A DNA stretch of 64,000 nt from Thinopyrum elongatum (taxonomy: Eukaryota > Streptophyta > Magnoliopsida > Poales > Poaceae), in the NCBI GenBank assembly GCA_011799875.1, contig CM022298.1:491639180-491703179 (forward strand), in the 5' to 3' direction. Shown here in pieces: positions 44,318 to 54,634 of this stretch. The notes below the pieces were generated by a model. The model was not told the DNA's origin and made no database searches. It was given only the letters and a program-made list of their open reading frames with translations. The position numbers and the translations under genes were made by a program. Position 1 is the stretch's first letter; each line of letters starts with the position of its first letter.

Positions 44318-45835
44318 TGATACTTCCATTTTGCATCATGTTTTCCTACTGTTATTTATATTGTTTTGATGCATATTAATGCTTTTTGGAGTAATTCTAA
44401 TGCCTTTTCTCTCATATTTTGCAAGGTACACACAAAGAGGGAGAATTTCGGCAGCTGGAAATCTGGACCTGAAAAAGCTACGTCAGGCTACCTATTATGC
44501 ACAACTCCAAATGAGCTAAAACTTCACGAGGAATTTTTATGGAATATATAAGAAATATTGGAGCCAATAAGTACCAGGGGGGCCCACTAGGTGGGCACAA
44601 CTCACCTGGGCGCGCCAGGGAGCCCAAGCGCGCCCTGGTGGGTTGTGCTCCCCTCGTCCCACCTCCGGTGCCCATCTTCTGGTATATAAGTCATTTTGAC
44701 CTAGAAAAAATAAGGAGAAGACTTTCGGGATGGAACGCCGCCATCTCGAGGCGGAACTTGGGCAGGAGCACTTTTGCCCTCCGGCGGAGCGATTCCACCG
44801 GGGGAACTTCCCTCCCGGAGGGGGAAATCATCGTCATCATCATCACCAACAACTCTCCCATCTTGGGGAGGGCAATCTCCATCAACATCTTCAATAGCAC
44901 CATCTCCTCTCAAACCCTAGTTCATCTCTTGTGTTCAATCTTTGTACCGAAACTATAGATTGGTGCTTGTGGGTGACTAGTAGTGTTGATTACATCTTGT
45001 AGTTGATTACTATATGGTTTATTTGGTGGAAGATTATATGTTCAGATCCAATATGCTATTTAATACCCCTCTGGTCTTGATCATGATTATCATTTGTGAG
45101 TAGTTACTTTTGTTCTTGAGGTCACGGGATAAATCTTGTTGCAAGTAATCATGTGAACTTGATATGTGTTCGATATTTTGATGGTATGTATGTTGTGATT
45201 CCCTTAGTGGTGTCATGTGAACGTCGACTACATGACACTTCACCATATTTGGGCCTAAGGGAATGCATTGTGGAGTAGTTATTAGATGATGGGTTGCTAG
45301 AGTGACAGAAGCTTAAACCCTAGTTTATGCGCTATTCCGTAAGGTACCGATTTGGATCCAAAAGTTTAATGCTATGGTTAGAATTTATTCTTAATACTTT
45401 TCTCATAGTTGCGGATGCTTGCGAGGGGGTTAATCATAAGTAGGAGGTTTGTTCAAGTAATAACAACACCTAAGCACCGGTCCACCCACATATCAAATTA
45501 TCAAAGTAGCGAACACAAATCAAACCAACATGATGAAAGTGACTAGATGAAATTCCCGTGTACCCTCAAGAACGCTTTGCTTATTATAAGAGATCGTTTT
45601 GGCTTGTCCTTTGCCTCAAAAGGATTGGGCTACCTTGCTGCACATTTTTTACCATTACCGTTACTTGGTCGTTACAAATTATCTTGCGATCAAACTACTT
45701 GCTACTTACAATTTCAGTACTTGCAGACATTACCTTGCTGAAAACCGCTTGTCATTTCCTTCTGCTCCTCATTGGGTTTGACACTCTTACTTATCGAAAG
45801 GACTATGATTGATACCATATACTTGTGGGTCATCA
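44318..45835 (+). repeat. 5' LTR of element H
   Basis: TGATACTTCCATTTTGC to GTGGGTCATCA, 1518 bp. The partner 3' LTR at 52324-53842 has 1519 bp. U3 holds the GC-rich block GGTGGGCACAACTCACC...GGGCGCGCC and a TATA box at 44683-44690 (TATATAAG). Confidence 0.94.
44683..44690 (+). promoter_or_regulatory. Probable TATA box of the element H LTR promoter
   Basis: TATATAAG lies behind CCCATCTTCTGG and before TCATTTTGACC. The 3' LTR has the same at 52690-52697, and the element F LTRs have it in reverse near 22730 and 35240. It is the expected start of the element RNA. Confidence 0.65.
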
Positions 45836-45846
45836 AGGCTCTTTTC

Positions 45847-45864
45847 TGGCGCCGTTGCCGGGGA
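45847..45864 (+). other. Primer-binding site of element H
   Basis: TGGCGCCGTTGCCGGGGA lies 11 bases behind the LTR (spacer AGGCTCTTTTC). The first five bases of that spacer, AGGCT, also follow the 3' LTR at 53843-53847. Confidence 0.9.
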
Positions 45865-45941
45865 GCGAAGCGCTCTTGGTAAGTGGAAATTGGTAAGGAA
45901 AAATTATTACTACGTGCTGAAATTTATTGTCACTTGTTACT

Positions 45942-46328
45942 ATGGAAAACAATCCTTTGAGGGGTTTGTTCGGGGTATCTTCACCTCGACCGGAACCACA
46001 ATTAGTTTCCCCTCAACCTACTGCACCTACTGAAAATATTGAATATGAAATTCCTTCGGGTATGATAGAACAACTGCTAGCTAATCCTTATGTAGGAGAT
46101 GGAACCGAACATCCTGATATGCACTTAATATATGTGGAAGAAATTTGTGGATTATTTAAGCTTGCAGGTTTACCAGGAGATGAAGCTAAGAAGAAGGTCT
46201 TCCCTTTATCTTTGAAGGTAAAAGCATTGGCATGGTATAGGCTATGCGATGATATTGGATCTTGGAATTGGAATCGATTGAAATTGGAGTTTCATCAAAA
46301 AAATTATCCTATACATCTTGGTCGATAA
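45942..46328 (+). pseudogene. gag: gag N-terminal part of element H, cut by deletion
   Basis: The ATG at 45942 (MENNPLRGLFG) matches the F gag start. The gag core is present up to [11 protein letters not shown], then the sequence jumps directly to the segment before the protease ([11 protein letters not shown]). About 0.7 kb of gag, present in F between roughly 33617 and 32932, is missing, with CTTG-like bases at both ends. The join changes the frame, giving GR-stop. The nucleocapsid part is lost. Confidence 0.88.
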
Positions 46329-48927
46329 TATTGATGGGCATGTTATTTACTTCGTTGGTGAAGCTGCTAGAATTGCCAAACCTGATGGAAAAGATAAACA
46401 TAGACCCGTTGTTGGCATGCCCGTTGTCTCGGTTAAAATAGGAGATCACTGTTATCATGGTTTATGCGACATAGGTGCTAGCGTGAGTGCTATTCCTTTT
46501 ACCTTATACCAAGAAATTATGAATGACATAGCACCTGCTGAAATAGAAGACATTGATGTTACTATCAAACTTGCTAATAGAGACACCATCACACCACTTG
46601 AGATTGTTAGAGATGTTGAAGTCTTGTGTGGGAAAACAAAATACCCTACTGATTTTCTTGTTTTTGGTTCCCCACAAGATGACTTTTGTCCCAATATCTT
46701 TGGTAGACCTTTCTTAAACACCGTTAATGCTAGAATAGATTGTGAGAAACAAACTGTCGGTGTTAGCTTTGGTGATGAGTCTCATGAGTTCAATTTTTCC
46801 AAGTTTTGTAGAAAACCTCAGAAAAAAGAATTACCTAGTGAGGATGAAATTATTGGTCTTGCTTCTATTGCTGTACCTCCTACTGACCCTTTAGAACAAT
46901 ATCTGCTAGACCATGAAAATAAATTACATATGCATGAAAGAAATGAAATAGATAGAATCTTGTTCGAACAACAACCTCTGCTTAAGCACAATTTGCCTAT
47001 TGAAACTCTAGGAGGTCCTCCTACACCTAAAGGTGATCCTGTGTTTGAATTAAAACAATTGCCAAACACTTTGAAATATGCTTATCTTGATGAGAAGAAG
47101 ATATATCCTGTTATTATTAGTGCTAACCTTTCAGAACATGAAGAAGAAAGATTATTGAATGTTCTAAGGAAGCACCAAGCTGCTATTGGATATACTCTTG
47201 ATGATCTTAAGGGCATTAGTCCCACTCTATGTCAGCACAAGATTAATATGGAACCTGATGCTAAACCCGTTGTTGATCACCAACGTCGGTTAAATCCGAA
47301 GATGAAAGAAGTGGTAAGAACGGAAATATTAAAACTTCTGGAAGCAGGTATAATCTATCCTATACCTGATAGTAGATGGGCAAGTCCTGTCCATTGTGTC
47401 CCTAAGAAAGGAGGTATTACTGTTGTTCCTAATGATAAGAATGAATTGATTCCACAAAGAGTTGTTACAGGCTATAGAATGGTAATTGATTTTAGGAAAT
47501 TAAACAAAGCAACTAGAAAAGATCATTACCCTCTGCCTTTTATTGATCAAATGCTAGAAAGATTATCTAAGCACACACATTTTTGCTTCCTTGATGGATA
47601 TTCTGGCTTTTCACAAATACATGTTTCTCAACCTGATCAAGAAAAGACCACTTTTACTTGTCCTTTTGGAACATATGCTTATAGACATATGCCTTTTGGT
47701 TTATGCAATGCACCTGCTACTTTTCAAAGATGTATGACTGCTATATTCTCTGACTTTTGTGAAAAGATTGTTGAGGTTTTCATGGATGACTTTTCTGTTT
47801 ATGGGAAGTCTTTTAATGATTGCTTAAGCAACCTTGATCGAGTTTTGCAGAGATGCGAGCAAACTAATCTCGTCTTGAATTGGGAGAAGTGCCACTTTAT
47901 GGTTAATGAAGGTATTGTCTTGGGACATAAAATTTCTGAACGAGGTATTGAGGTTGATAAAGCTAAGTTTGATGCAATTGAGAAAATGCCATGTCCTAAA
48001 GATATCAAAGGTATTCGTAGTTTCCTTGGTCATGCTGGTTTCTATAGGATATTTATCAAAGACTTCTCTAAAATTTCTAGGCCTCTTACAAATCTTTTGC
48101 AAAAGGATATTCCTTTTGTTTTTGATGATGATTGTTTAGAAGCCTTTGAAACACTTAAGAAAGCCTTAATTTCTGCACCTATTGTTCAACCACCTGATTG
48201 GAACTTGCCTTTTGAAATTATGTGTGATTCTAGTGATTATGCTGTTGGTACTGTTCTAGGACAAAGAGTTGATAAGAAATTAAATGTTATTCATTATTCT
48301 AGTAAAACTCTAGACAATGCTCAACGAAATTATGATACTACTGAAAAAGAATTCTTAGCAGTGATGTTTGCTTGTGATAAATTTAGATCTTACATTGTTG
48401 ATTCTAAAGTGACTATTCACACCGATCATGCTGCTATTAAATATCTTATGGAAAAGCAAGATGCTAAACCTAGACTCATTAGATGGGTTCTTTTGCTACA
48501 AGAATTTGATTTGCATATCACTGATAGAACAGAAGCGGAGAACCCCATAGCTGATAACTTGTCTAGGTTAGAAAATGTTCTTGATGACCCACTACCTATT
48601 GATGATAGTTTTCCTGATGAGCAATTAGCTGCAATAAATGTTTCTCATAGTACACCTTGGTATGCTGACTATGCTAATTATATTGTTGCTAAATATATAC
48701 CACCTAGATTCACATACCAACAAAAGAAAAAATTCTTCTATGATTTAAGACATTACTTTTGGGACGACCCACATCTTTATAAAGAAGGAGTAAATGGTAT
48801 TATTAGACGTTGTGTACCTGAGCATGAACAGGAACAAATCCTACGGAAATGTCACTCTGAGGCCTATGGAGGGCATCATGCGGGAGATAGACCTGCTCAC
48901 AAGGTATTGAAATCCGGATTTTATTAG
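46318..48927 (+). CDS. pol: Pol of element H: protease, RT, RNase H and start of integrase (869-codon open frame)
   Basis: The open frame begins at the deletion join without its own ATG. In order it shows protease [11 protein letters not shown] (about residues 45-60), the linker [12 protein letters not shown] with [27 protein letters not shown] and DGYSGFSQI (catalytic Asp), the FMDD active site at about 47780, and the thumb. RNase H follows with [20 protein letters not shown] and [10 protein letters not shown]. Then come [14 protein letters not shown] and the integrase HHCC start ([11 protein letters not shown]). It stops at TAG 48925 in FY-stop-PTLFKDA, where F has a tryptophan. This is the longest ORF of the window, so H is younger than F or A. 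Confidence 0.9.
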   Translation: MVDNIDGHVIYFVGEAARIAKPDGKDKHRPVVGMPVVSVKIGDHCYHGLCDIGASVSAIPFTLYQEIMNDIAPAEIEDIDVTIKLANRDTITPLEIVRDVEVLCGKTKYPTDFLVFGSPQDDFCPNIFGRPFLNTVNARIDCEKQTVGVSFGDESHEFNFSKFCRKPQKKELPSEDEIIGLASIAVPPTDPLEQYLLDHENKLHMHERNEIDRILFEQQPLLKHNLPIETLGGPPTPKGDPVFELKQLPNTLKYAYLDEKKIYPVIISANLSEHEEERLLNVLRKHQAAIGYTLDDLKGISPTLCQHKINMEPDAKPVVDHQRRLNPKMKEVVRTEILKLLEAGIIYPIPDSRWASPVHCVPKKGGITVVPNDKNELIPQRVVTGYRMVIDFRKLNKATRKDHYPLPFIDQMLERLSKHTHFCFLDGYSGFSQIHVSQPDQEKTTFTCPFGTYAYRHMPFGLCNAPATFQRCMTAIFSDFCEKIVEVFMDDFSVYGKSFNDCLSNLDRVLQRCEQTNLVLNWEKCHFMVNEGIVLGHKISERGIEVDKAKFDAIEKMPCPKDIKGIRSFLGHAGFYRIFIKDFSKISRPLTNLLQKDIPFVFDDDCLEAFETLKKALISAPIVQPPDWNLPFEIMCDSSDYAVGTVLGQRVDKKLNVIHYSSKTLDNAQRNYDTTEKEFLAVMFACDKFRSYIVDSKVTIHTDHAAIKYLMEKQDAKPRLIRWVLLLQEFDLHITDRTEAENPIADNLSRLENVLDDPLPIDDSFPDEQLAAINVSHSTPWYADYANYIVAKYIPPRFTYQQKKKFFYDLRHYFWDDPHLYKEGVNGIIRRCVPEHEQEQILRKCHSEAYGGHHAGDRPAHKVLKSGFY

Positions 48928-49880
48928 CCTACTCTCTTCAAGGATGCCCGTAAATTTGTCGTATCTTGTGATGAATGTCAAAGAATAGGTAATATCGGTA
49001 AGCGTCAAGAAATGCCTATGAATTATTCACTTGCTGTTGAACCATTTGATGTTTGGGGATTTGACTACATGGGACCTTTTCCTTCCTCTAATGGGTATAC
49101 TCATATTTTGGTTGCTGTTGATTATGTTACTAAGTGGGTAGAAGCTATTCCAACTAGTAGTGCTGATCACAACACCTCTATTAAAATGCTTAAAGAAGTT
49201 ATTTTCCCAAGGTTTGGAGTCACTAGATAATTAATGACTGATGGTGGTTCACACTTTATTCATGGTGCTTTCCGTAAAATGCTTGCCAAGTATGATGTTA
49301 ACCATAGAATTGCATCAACATATCATCGTCAGTCTAGTGGAAAGTTGAACTTAGCAATAGAGAAATAAAATTAATTTTGCAAAAGACTATCAATAGGTCC
49401 CGGAAGAATTGGTCTAAGAAATTAGATGATGCACTTTGGGCTTATGGAACAGCATATAAAAATCCTATGGGTATGTCTCCTTATAAAATGGTTTATGGAA
49501 AAGCTTGTCATTTGCCTCTTGAGTTAGAACATAAAGCTTATTGGGCAATTAAAGAACTCAACTATGATTTCAAACTAGCCGGTGAAAAGAGGTTATTTGA
49601 TATTAGCACATTAGATGAATGGAGAACCCAAGCTTATGAAAATGCCAAGTTATTTAAAGAAAAAGTTAAAAGATGGCATGATAAAAGAATCCAAAAGCGT
49701 GAGTACAAAGTTGGAGAATATGTTCTTTTGTACGACTCTCGTTTCAGATTCTTTGCAGGAAAACTCCTCTCAAAATGGGAAGGACCCTATGTTATCGAGG
49801 AGGTTTACCGATCTGGAGCTATCAAAATAAATAATGCCGAAGGTACTAACCTGAAGGTTGTTAATGGCAAAGAATAAAAT
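48928..49880 (+). pseudogene. pol: Integrase of element H, interrupted
   Basis: The region continues from CDECQRIG through WGFDYMGPFPSS (first Asp) to a stop at 49228 (RFGVTR-stop, F has Tyr), then [14 protein letters not shown] (second Asp). A frame change near 49340 (QSSGK) destroys the block with the Glu. From 49377 the frame is open again to 49877, with [27 protein letters not shown] and the KWEGPYVI end. Compared with the open integrase of F, at least one stop and one frameshift are private to H. Confidence 0.88.
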
Positions 49881-50108
49881 ATTATATCTCAGGTACGCCC
49901 ATTACTGTTGAAAGCAATATTATCCAAACTATGACACCGGAAGAACACATAAAAGAAACCTTCCAGAACACTCCAGAATTGTGAAAAAAGAGGAGGTACG
50001 TGATACGGTAAGTAAACGGACTCCGAAAAATCCGCAAAAATATTTTCTGTCAGTTTTGGAATATTACAAAAAATAGGAAAATAAGAAACAACCAGGAAGG
50101 TCACCCTG

Positions 50109-50240
50109 GTGGGCACAAGACACCAGGGCACGCCTGGTGCCAGGCGCGCCCAGGTGGGTTGTGCCCACCTCGGGTGCCTTCCGGACTCAGTTTTTCTTCC
50201 GTTTGCTTGTTTCCCAAGATAAAAAATCTTTATATACCCC
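50109..50240 (+). promoter_or_regulatory. LTR-like GC module and TATA box before the env-position ORF of H
   Basis: GGTGGGCACAA (50109-50119) and its inverse TTGTGCCCACC (50158-50168) enclose GGCGCGCCCAGG-type bases, as in the LTR U3 at 44590-44650. Further on, TTTATATACC (50230-50239) is a good TATA box, and the ORF ATG lies at 50323. Element F has a similar arrangement in reverse, with a more worn GC module. I infer a second promoter for a separate message; there is no expression evidence. Confidence 0.45.
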
Positions 50241-50322
50241 CCCCCCCCGAACCTATTGACCTCCGTATCATGGAGAAATCTCTTGTTTTCTTTTCTTGCT
50301 GTTTTCTGATAGATCTGAAATT

Positions 50323-50748
50323 ATGTCATCCCAAGACTCGGAGGGTGAGAGCTATGTTGCTGATTATATCGCAAACCCCAAAATTTATGGGTATGTGGAG
50401 CACTATAGTTGCACTTTAGAGGAAGAAGAAGACTATGATCCTAAAGGGGAGGAGCAGACAAGCTCAGACAAAGTTGAAGTTCCATTGCCTCAACCTGGGG
50501 ACATGCATGTGGAATTCAAGAAGTCAAGTCTCCCCAACAAAGCAAAGAAACCTAAGGTCCAGTTTATCCCCTTTCGTCTCTTGCAGGAAAACAAGCAGGA
50601 ATTATGCAAAAAGATTTTAGAGCTCGAGCAGGAGATTGGTGATTTAAAGGAGGAAAATTTCATCCTCAAGCGTAAACTAAGGAAGAAGGACAAGATCGCT
50701 ACCACTTCATCACCACCACCTCCTTCTTCATCAACAAAAGAAAATTGA
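50323..50748 (+). CDS. Env-position ORF of element H (141 aa), unknown function
   Basis: The ATG at 50323 opens MSSQDSEGESY, an acidic protein with EEEEDYDP, a proline-rich middle (PLPQPGD), and a coiled-coil-like stretch ILELEQEIGDLKEENFILKR at about residues 100-120. It ends DKIATTSSPPPP...KEN, just like the F protein. It has no signal peptide, membrane helix or known domain. Its place after integrase is that of env-like genes in Athila relatives, but the sequence gives no sign of a glycoprotein. Coiled-coil self-association or RNA/Gag binding are possible roles, all inferred. Confidence 0.62.
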   Translation: MSSQDSEGESYVADYIANPKIYGYVEHYSCTLEEEEDYDPKGEEQTSSDKVEVPLPQPGDMHVEFKKSSLPNKAKKPKVQFIPFRLLQENKQELCKKILELEQEIGDLKEENFILKRKLRKKDKIATTSSPPPPSSSTKEN

Positions 50749-50769
50749 GTATCGGGTATGGGCACTCCC

Positions 50770-50796
50770 CTTGGCTTACGCCAAGCTTGGGGGAAG
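50770..50796 (+). other. Conserved hairpin and second PPT-like tract of element H
   Basis: Stem CTTGGC (50770-50775), loop TTAC, stem GCCAAG (50780-50785) overlap AAGCTTGGGGGAAG (50783-50796). The true PPT AAGCTTGGGGGAGT is at 52310-52323. Element F has the same stem with another loop (24638-24653) and the same tract, so stem bases are kept while loop bases vary. Confidence 0.6.
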
Positions 50797-52323
50797 TGCC
50801 CCGGTATCGTATCACCTCTACTATCTTTTGCCTTTATTTATCTTAGTTCAATCCATAGTTATCTTTTTCTTTAGATGAATAAAAGTTCAGTTCGATCCTT
50901 TCTTTTCGAGAGTTTGCTTAGTGATCTATCTTTGTAATCGTGTGCAAGATATATAATAAAGTTTAGTTTGAGTTTTGTTTTCTTTACTTGCATGTTCAAT
51001 AAAAAGAAAGGAAATAAATGAAAAAGATCATATGCTAATCTTATGGTAAGTAATGACATCACATAAGGAAGAGTATAAGTAGAAAATTTTATTGAAGATT
51101 GACAAACATAGCATTGGCCAATGATGCAATTCATGAAAGAATTAATAAGGGAAGAGAAGATTCACATGCAAATGCACTATCTTGGAAATCTTTTGTGATT
51201 GTGAGCCCCCATCAAAATATTATATGCCAAAAATTTTGACGTTGGACAAGAAAGACAACATAATGATTTATGTTTGCTCATATTCACATAGAAGTTATAT
51301 TGTCATATATCCTTCAACATGTGGTGCTTGCTCCCCATCTTTGCTAGCCAAAAATTCCGCACTAAGTAGAGATACTACTTGTGCATCCAAAAACCCTTAA
51401 ACCCAAATCTTATTTCGAGAGTCCACCATACCTACCTATGGATTGAGTAAGATCCTTCAAGTAAGTTGTCATCGGTGCAATAAGGAAATAAAAATTGCTT
51501 ATAAAAGTGCTAGATCATTTAGTGTAAGAGAAAATTGAGCGTTGTACGAACTTGTGATGGCAAAGAATAAAAGCGACAGACTGCATAATAAAGGTTGCTA
51601 TCATAAGGGGCAATATAATGTTACATTCTTTTGCACTAAGGGATTGAGCATACAAACAAAAAGCGCATGGCAACCTCTGCTTCCCTCTGAGAAGGGCCTA
51701 TCTTTTACTTTTATGTATTTACTTTTACGCAAGAGTCAAAGTTTTTCTCTCTATTCCTTTTTATTTTCTCTTTTGGCAAGCATTATGTGGTGAGGAAAGA
51801 TCTAGGCACATATATCCAGTTGGATATGGGTAGCATGAGTTATTATTTCTGACATCACCCTCGAGGTGAGTATGTTGGGAGGCGAAATTATAAGCCCCTA
51901 TCTTTCTATGTGTCTGGTTGAAACATTTTGCTCATGTGTATGCAGTAAGTGTTAGCAATCATAGAAGACTATATGATGGTTGAGTATGTGGACTTGCCAA
52001 AAAGGCTCCGATACGTGACCCTTCCTGAAAAGATGATGAATTGTAGTTGCAAAGTTGACTGAGAATATAGTTTGTTGGTTTCCAATAGATTTTATGCTTT
52101 GTACTTCGATGTTGTGATTAATTGTTACTTGTTCATGAGAAGTCTATGATAAAAGTTATATGATAAAAGTTTCATGTTCAAGTTCGTTGCTGTTATAATA
52201 ATATACATGATGCTTCTATGTTCGTATTTTGTTTTTATCGACACCTCTCTCTCTAAGCATGTGGACATGTTTTTCGATTTCGGTTTTCGCTTGAGGACAA
52301 GCGAGGTCTAAGCTTGGGGGAGT
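50797..52323 (+). other. 3' internal non-coding region and PPT of element H
   Basis: About 1.5 kb that aligns with element F 23100-24630 in reverse. I find no supported gene; short frames such as 51182-51400 and 51542-51793 match F only as homologous DNA. The PPT AAGCTTGGGGGAGT is at 52310-52323, directly before the 3' LTR. Confidence 0.8.
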
Positions 52324-53842
52324 TGATACGTCCATTTTGCATCATGTTTTCCTACTGTTATTTATATTGTTTTTATGCATAATAATGCTTTTTGGAGTAA
52401 TTCTAATGCCTTTTCTCTCATAATATGCAAGGTACACACAAAGAGGGAGAATTCCGGCAGCTGGAAATCTATACCTGAAAAAGCTACGCCAGGCTACCTA
52501 TTCTGCACAACTCCAAATAAGCTGAAACTTCACGAGGAATTTTTATTGAATATATACGAAATATTGGAGCCAATAAGTACCAGAGGGGGCCCACCAGGTG
52601 GGCACAACCCACCTGGGGGCGCCAGGGAGCCCAGCCGCGCCTTGGTGGGTTGTGCTCCCCTCGGCCCACCTCCGATGCCCATCTTCTGGTATATAAGTCA
52701 TTTTGACCTAGAAAAAATAAGGAGAAGACTTTTGGGATGGAACGCCACCGTCTCGAGGCGGAACTTGGGCAGGAGCACTTTTGCCCTCCGGCGGAGCAAT
52801 TCCACCAGGGGAACTTCCCTCCCGGAGGTGGAAATCATCGTCATCATCATCACCAACAACTCTCCCATCTTGGGGAGGGCAATATCCATCAACATCTTCA
52901 ACAACACCATCTCCTCTCAAACCCTAGTTCATCTCTTGTGTTCAATCTTTGTACCGAAACTATAGATTGGTGCTTGTGGGTGACTAGTAGTGTTGATTAC
53001 ATCTTGTAGTTGATTACTATATGGTTTATTTGGTGGAAGATTATATGTTCAGATCCAATATGCTATTTAATACCCCTCCGATCTTAAGCATGATTATCAT
53101 TTGTGAGTAGTTACTTTTGTTCTTGAGGTCACGGGAGAAATCTTGTTGCAAGTAATCATGTGAACTTGATATGTGTTCGATATTTTGATGGTATGTATGT
53201 TGTGATTCCCTTAGTGGTGTCATGTGAACGTCGACTACATGACACTTCACCATATTTGGGCCTAAGGGAATGCATTGTGGAGTAGTTATTAGATGATGGG
53301 TTGCTAGAGTGACAGAAGCTTAAACCCTAGTTTATGCGCTATTCCGTAAGGGACCGATTTGGATCCAAAAGTTTAATGCTATGGTTAGAATTTATTCTTA
53401 ATACTTTTCTCGTAGTTGCGGATGTTTGCGAGGGGGTTAATCATAAGTAGGAGGTTTGTTCAAGTAAGAACAGCACCTAAGCACCGGTCCACCCACATAT
53501 CAAATTATCAAAGTAGCGAGCACAAATCAAACCAACATGATGAAAGTGACTAGATGAAATTCCCGTGTACCCTCAAGAACGCTTTGCTTATTATAAGAGA
53601 TCGTTTTGGCCTATCCTTTGCCTCAATAGGATTGGGCTACCTTGCTGCACATTTGTTACCATTACCATTACTTGCTCGTTGCAAATTATCTTGCTATCAA
53701 ACTACTTGCTACTTACAATTTCAGTACTTGCAGACATTACCTTGATGAAAACCGCTTGTCATTTCCTTCTGCTCCTCGTTGGGTTCGGCACTCTTATTTC
53801 TTGAAAGGACTACGATTGATCCCATATACTTGTGGGTCATCA
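52324..53842 (+). repeat. 3' LTR of element H
   Basis: TGATACGTCCATTTTGC to GTGGGTCATCA. The sequence is very similar to the 5' LTR; the start has the regular TGATACGTCC where the 5' LTR has TGATACTTCC. It is not followed by the TSD but by AGGCT. Confidence 0.94.
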
Positions 53843-54147
53843 AGGCTGGCGCGCCCAGGTGGGTTGTGCCCACCTTGTGGGCCCCCTCTGGTACGTATTG
53901 GCTCCAATATTTCTTATATATTCCATAAAAATTCATCGTGAAGTTTCAGCTCATTTGCAGTTTTGCAGAATAGGTAGCCTGATGTAGCTTTTTCAGGTCC
54001 AGATTTCCAGCTACCGGAATTCTCCCTCTTTGTGTGTACCTTGCAAATTATAAGAGAAAAGGCATTAGAATTACTCCAAAAAGCATTATTATGCATAAAA
54101 ACAATATAAATAACAATAGGAAAACATGATGCAAAATGGACGTATCA
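53843..54147 (-). repeat. AGGCT spacer and inverted 300-bp LTR start at the right end of H
   Basis: AGGCT (53843-53847) equals the first five bases after the 5' LTR. From about 53846 the sequence is the inverse of the first 300 bp of an H-type LTR, starting within the GC-rich U3 block (GGCGCGCCCAGGTGGG) and ending GGACGTATCA at 54147. The host duplicate GTGAT follows at once. The piece differs at several bases from both LTRs of H. Confidence 0.92.
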
Positions 54148-54634
54148 GTGATGACGAAGATCGAAGATCCCCCTCTCCGGAGCCCCAAACGGGCTCCAGA
54201 TCTGGCCTCCCGAGGAAGAACAGGAGGTGGCGGCGGCTCCGTCTCGTGAAACGTGATAATTCTTCCTCCCTCATTTTTTTCTCCGAATATAGGACTTTAT
54301 AGTATAAGGATTGAGGTCTGCGGGGCCACCAGGTGGGGACAACCCACCAGGGCGCGCCTGGAGGGGGGGGGGCGCACCTTGGTGGGTTGTGCCCACCCAG
54401 GTGCCCCCTCAAGTGGTTCTTGGCTCCAGTATTTTTCTTTATTTGTATAAAAAATCCTCGCAAAGTTTCATTCCAATCCGAGAACTTTTATTTCTGCACA
54501 AAAACAACACCATGGTAGTTCTGCTGAAAACAGCGTCAGTCCGGGGTTAGTTTCATCCAAATCATGCAAATTAGAGTCCAAAACAAGAGTAAAAGCGTTA
54601 GGAAAAGTAGATACGTTGGAGACGTATCAGCTAT

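Larger units (their letters stand above)
44318..54147 (+). mobile_element. Element H: Athila-clade gypsy retrotransposon with an extra inverted LTR end
   Basis: The order is 5' LTR (44318-45835), PBS, gag, pol, env-position ORF, PPT, 3' LTR (52324-53842), then AGGCT and about 300 bp of an LTR start in inverse orientation (53846-54147). The TSD GTGAT lies at 44313-44317 and 54148-54152, outside the inverted piece. Both outer ends are thus U3 ends (TGATAC...GTATCA). Gag has lost about 0.7 kb, and integrase has stops, so it cannot move by itself. Confidence 0.9.
43380..54629 (-). mobile_element. Solo LTR I (gypsy type), split by element H
   Basis: The parts 43380-44317 and 54153-54629 form a single 1415-bp LTR. 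On the minus strand it starts TGATACGTCTCC and ends GGTTATCA. GCTAT flanks it at 43375-43379 and 54630-54634. There is no internal region, so it is a solo LTR left by recombination between two LTRs. It is related to the LTRs of D and E by its first bases but distinct afterwards. The region at 43540-43650 is rich in AGCAATAGT-like short repeats. Confidence 0.9.
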
